The position numbers and the translations under genes are program-made. 64,000 nucleotides of DNA. Origin: Sporosarcina cyprini. Lineage in GTDB: Bacteria; Bacillota; Bacilli; Bacillales_A; Planococcaceae. The stretch spans positions 62,001-126,000 of the forward strand of contig NZ_JAKMHX010000023.1 of the NCBI RefSeq assembly GCF_022048975.1, given 5' to 3'. This document shows positions 61,803 to 64,000 of the stretch, piece by piece. Each line of letters starts with the position of its first letter. The first letter of the stretch is position 1. The notes beneath the pieces were generated by a model. The model did no database searches, was not told where the DNA came from, and worked only from the letters and a program-made list of their open reading frames with translations.

Positions 61803-62094
61803 CTCGTATAAGTGACAATATTGAAGGATGTTTCTATTAGTGAAAGAGTGGTCGTAAAATCGCAGGAGTTCGTAAAACTGTTGAATTACCTCTTACCTTT
61901 GGCTTCCCAGCCACTATGCAAAGAACCTGGCCAAATGCGAACCACTCGATTATGCCCTGGAACCACTCGTATAATTTTTTATTCGCTCGTATCTCATCTC
62001 TTATCACTCGTATTCTGCAAGAACCTCTCGTATCCTGCCCGAACCGCTCGATTAAGCTCGGTAACTGCTCGTATATTATTTTAACCACTCGTAT
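61803..62094. repeat. Array IV: phased CTCGTAT/CTCGATT repeats, 20/21-bp period
   Basis: Preserved cores lie at 61945 (CTCGATT), 61966, 61986, 62007, 62027, 62047 (CTCGATT), 62068 and 62088, in steps of 21, 20, 21, 20, 20, 21 and 20 bp. An isolated CTCGTAT lies at 61803, with degraded copies (GTCGTAA at 61851, TTCGTAA at 61869) between. The spacers contain gaacca/gaaccg directly before the core, as in array I, so arrays I and IV belong to one family. Unlike arrays II and III, it lies between divergent genes (rpoN and the secreted repeat protein). The rest of the 680-bp gap is AT-rich promoter sequence. Confidence 0.9.
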
Positions 62095-62216
62095 CTTCAC
62101 CGGAATCACACCAATCCTTTAACGAAAATCGCCAGTCTGAAGCTTTCCGTTTCTCTATAATTAGATATGCTTAAAATAGACATCGAATATTTTATATTTT
62201 TCTAAATTTATTGTTT

Positions 62217-62248
62217 GGAAAACGTTTACATATTAATCTTGCGGGTAG
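62217..62248 (+). promoter_or_regulatory. Candidate sigma-B promoter overlapping a cre-like site
   Basis: GTTTAC (62224-62229), a 13-bp spacer and GGGTAG (62243-62248) agree with the sigma-B consensus GTTTAA-N12-14-GGGTAT at 10 of 12 positions. GGAAAACGTTTACA (62217-62230) also agrees with the CcpA cre consensus TGWAANCGNTNWCA at 13 of 14 positions. Either signal alone could be chance; they overlap, so at most one may be used. Confidence 0.45.
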
Positions 62249-62304
62249 TGAGAAAACAAAGGGCCCGCAACGGGTCTATTTGGTGATGGAAGGAGGTGTA
62301 ACCT

Positions 62305-63984
62305 GTGAAAAGGCTACTATCCATCGGCGGTATGTTATGTGTCAGTCTTTGGCTTGTTCCGTCTCTTGTTCACGGAGAAGAAGTAAGTGAAACTAGACAA
62401 AAGTTGAAGTCATCAGGGCTTGTGAGCAATCTTCTTGATGGGGTTGGAAAAACGATCGATGGCACCGTTCACTCAGTCGATAACTTGGTGGAAACGACGG
62501 TTGGTGCGGTCAATCAGACTGTTCAGGATACGGCAACATTTGTCACTGATACTGTGGTTCTAGAAAAGACGCCACAAGACGAACCGATATCAGGACAATT
62601 GAAACGGACTGCAGAATTAGTTGATCAGACTTCAGACAATGTAAATCCAGTCGTAAAGTCAACGACTGGTACGTTGAAAAAGACAGTGGCTGATGTAAAT
62701 AAAGCCGTCGAAGAGTTGCCGAATGTTCCGGTAGCGAAACCGGTCGCTGAAGCAACTGGAGGAACTATTGAAGAAACGGTCGAATCAGCTGAGGATATCG
62801 TGAATTCTTCTGTCAGCACTGCGAATCAAACTGCTCAAGATACAATCCATTTCTCGTCCACTACAGTCGAGGCGGCAGTAAATCCTCAGTCGGACAAACC
62901 GGTTGTGGATCTTTTGAATGGAGCTGGAAGTTTAGCAGGCTCGACGGTTTCCAATGTCACCCCCGTATTAGAATCAACAACGGCAACTGTTCAGACGGCT
63001 GTTTCCGGTGTAAATGAAAAAGTCAAGCAACTGCCAGAGGTCCCTGTAGTCAAACCAGTTGCAGAGGAATTGGTCAAAACTGTGGAAGAGACAGTCATCT
63101 CGGCAGATGGGATTGTTTTCTCGACTGTCGATGCTGTGAATCAAACCGTCCAGGATACTGTAAAACTGGCGTCCAACACAGTGGGAGGACTGAACGATCC
63201 CAAATTGAGTTCTCTTATGGATTTAACAACGGACACAGAGATTTTACTCCACTCAGCTTTGTTGAATGTCGGCTCAGTTGTGAATCAAACGTCCAACACA
63301 TTAGGAACTGTACTGACAGGGAGTTCCGGTACCATAGGGAAATTGCCGGTTATATCAATAAATGAACAACCCGATTTTCAGAAAGAAAAGACAGCGGTTG
63401 TCAGTCAAAATCTTGATTCGGCAGTTTTAACCATGCCTGCTTCAGTCCCGGAAGAAATGATTAATACAGAACCCGGTCAACAGATCGAATTCGTTGACCT
63501 TACGGACATAACGAAACAAGAAGTACCGACTGCTTCTTCCCTAGAGGTAAGCAAGCAAATTTCATTTGAAAGACAAGAAAAGAGTGATAAAGCTCTAGAC
63601 ATGGTTGGGTTGAGCCAGTCCAATGATTCAATGAAGGGAACTAGAATTGATTCGAAGCCGAAAGCGGAGGAACTTTCTATCAATCAAATGTCACCATCCA
63701 AACGACTGCAAAGCAACTCAGGAAGATCTCCTCTGCAAGAGGAAAGGAAATTGCATAATGCCCCGTTGGTGATAACGGGCAGTACAACATCGATCACCTC
63801 ACCAGCGATGTCTGCTGGAGGAGGATCCGATGTAGTCCCAGGCGTTTTGACAAGAATGGCATTGACTGAATTTATGTACCAACGACATTGGCTGCTTGCC
63901 GATGTAGACATGTACTCCCAATGGGAACATGCCCCGCCAGGACAACCGCCAGCATACTCTCCTTTTTTACTAAAGATTAACTAA
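62305..63984 (+). CDS. Secreted repetitive protein of unknown function
   Basis: A 559-residue protein with a signal peptide (about 1-24, ending LVHG). Residues 40-330 consist of about three repeats of 104-105 residues. The motif NQTxQDT starts at N70, N174 and N279, and LPxVPVxKPVAE occurs twice between them. Heptad-like Val/Thr-rich helices dominate (TVxxVNQTVQDT), so an extended helical rod or coiled-coil is likely. The second half is low-complexity and polar and ends in ALTEFMYQRHW...PPGQPPAYSPFLLKIN, without LPXTG or a membrane anchor. GTG 62305 follows AAGGAGGTG. It could be a cell-surface or spore-associated structural protein; I recognise no family. Confidence 0.75.
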   Translation: MKRLLSIGGMLCVSLWLVPSLVHGEEVSETRQKLKSSGLVSNLLDGVGKTIDGTVHSVDNLVETTVGAVNQTVQDTATFVTDTVVLEKTPQDEPISGQLKRTAELVDQTSDNVNPVVKSTTGTLKKTVADVNKAVEELPNVPVAKPVAEATGGTIEETVESAEDIVNSSVSTANQTAQDTIHFSSTTVEAAVNPQSDKPVVDLLNGAGSLAGSTVSNVTPVLESTTATVQTAVSGVNEKVKQLPEVPVVKPVAEELVKTVEETVISADGIVFSTVDAVNQTVQDTVKLASNTVGGLNDPKLSSLMDLTTDTEILLHSALLNVGSVVNQTSNTLGTVLTGSSGTIGKLPVISINEQPDFQKEKTAVVSQNLDSAVLTMPASVPEEMINTEPGQQIEFVDLTDITKQEVPTASSLEVSKQISFERQEKSDKALDMVGLSQSNDSMKGTRIDSKPKAEELSINQMSPSKRLQSNSGRSPLQEERKLHNAPLVITGSTTSITSPAMSAGGGSDVVPGVLTRMALTEFMYQRHWLLADVDMYSQWEHAPPGQPPAYSPFLLKIN

Positions 63985-63986
63985 CG

Positions 63987-64000
63987 TAAAAAAGGAGAGA
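63987..64000 (+). other. Ribosome binding site of a gene beginning beyond the window
   Basis: AAAAAAGGAGAGA at the right edge, 3-16 bp after the preceding stop, suggests another gene co-transcribed with the secreted repeat protein. Confidence 0.55.

Noticed and set aside
1..64000. Insertion sequences, prophage, tRNA or rRNA genes
   Set aside because: No transposase, integrase, phage structural gene, tRNA cloverleaf or rRNA segment was recognised anywhere in the window.

Overview
The window looks like chromosomal DNA of a low-to-mid G+C, Gram-positive, probably endospore-forming Bacillota, most likely a Planococcaceae (Sporosarcina/Lysinibacillus-like) genome. The grounds are strong GGAGG-type ribosome binding sites, frequent GTG and TTG starts, lipoprotein signal peptides, a CotH-type kinase, a SigL-type sigma-54 factor, a class II TenA and a terminator-type TPP riboswitch. 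The genus is an inference. I see no rRNA, tRNA, transposase, phage genes or CRISPR.

Layout. 0-7.3 kb: a secreted M14-type peptidase; then, on the minus strand, a GAF-PAS-GGDEF-EAL cyclic-di-GMP enzyme followed by a ThDP enzyme and a carboxymuconolactone-decarboxylase-like protein. 7.6-8.4 kb: a large non-coding array of phased CTCGTAT repeats. 8.5-11 kb: two membrane proteins and a YusW-like lipoprotein. 11.3-22.2 kb: a seven-gene Gram-positive pel exopolysaccharide operon: an epimerase-PelD fusion, PelE, PelA-type deacetylase, PelF, a PelG-CotH fusion, a VTC-type polyphosphate polymerase and DUF4956. 22-25 kb: a YdjM-like protein, a DUF2268 protease, a small exported protein and a second array with a different core but the same 20/21-bp period. 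25.2-28.9 kb: thiamine salvage operon tenA-thiM-thiD-thiE-thiW under a TPP riboswitch. 29-32 kb: XRE-cupin regulator divergent from an MFS transporter and an ornithine-cyclodeaminase-family enzyme. 32-38 kb: oligopeptide-type ABC transporter with divergent binding protein. 38-43 kb: a lipoprotein-type signal peptidase I, a zinc-ribbon membrane protein, an amidase, and the protein-repair enzymes Pcm and MsrA. 43-48.7 kb: GntR regulator, family III CoA transferase, HMG-CoA lyase and a TRAP transporter. 48.8-49.1 kb: third array. 49.2-61.6 kb: a hydroxyproline-type catabolic locus in two divergent arms, each with a sigma-54 promoter, flanked by rpoN. 61.8-62.1 kb: fourth array. 62.3-64 kb: a repetitive secreted protein.

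How the genes work together. PelD retains an RxxD site, so polymer export is probably switched by cyclic-di-GMP, and a GGDEF-EAL enzyme is encoded 4 kb away. The hydroxyproline locus covers epimerisation, oxidation of the D-isomer by a multi-subunit flavo/iron-sulfur dehydrogenase, deamination and semialdehyde oxidation to 2-oxoglutarate, controlled by its own enhancer-binding protein and the neighbouring sigma-54. The TRAP operon probably imports an organic acid (3-hydroxy-3-methylglutarate is the best guess), activates it to a CoA thioester and cleaves it.

The least explained structures are the four intergenic arrays. Two different heptamer cores (CTCGTAT and TGGCGTT) are repeated at a spacing of almost exactly two DNA helical turns. 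Next in interest are the PelG-CotH fusion with a lipobox in its middle and a proline-racemase paralogue that has lost both catalytic cysteines.
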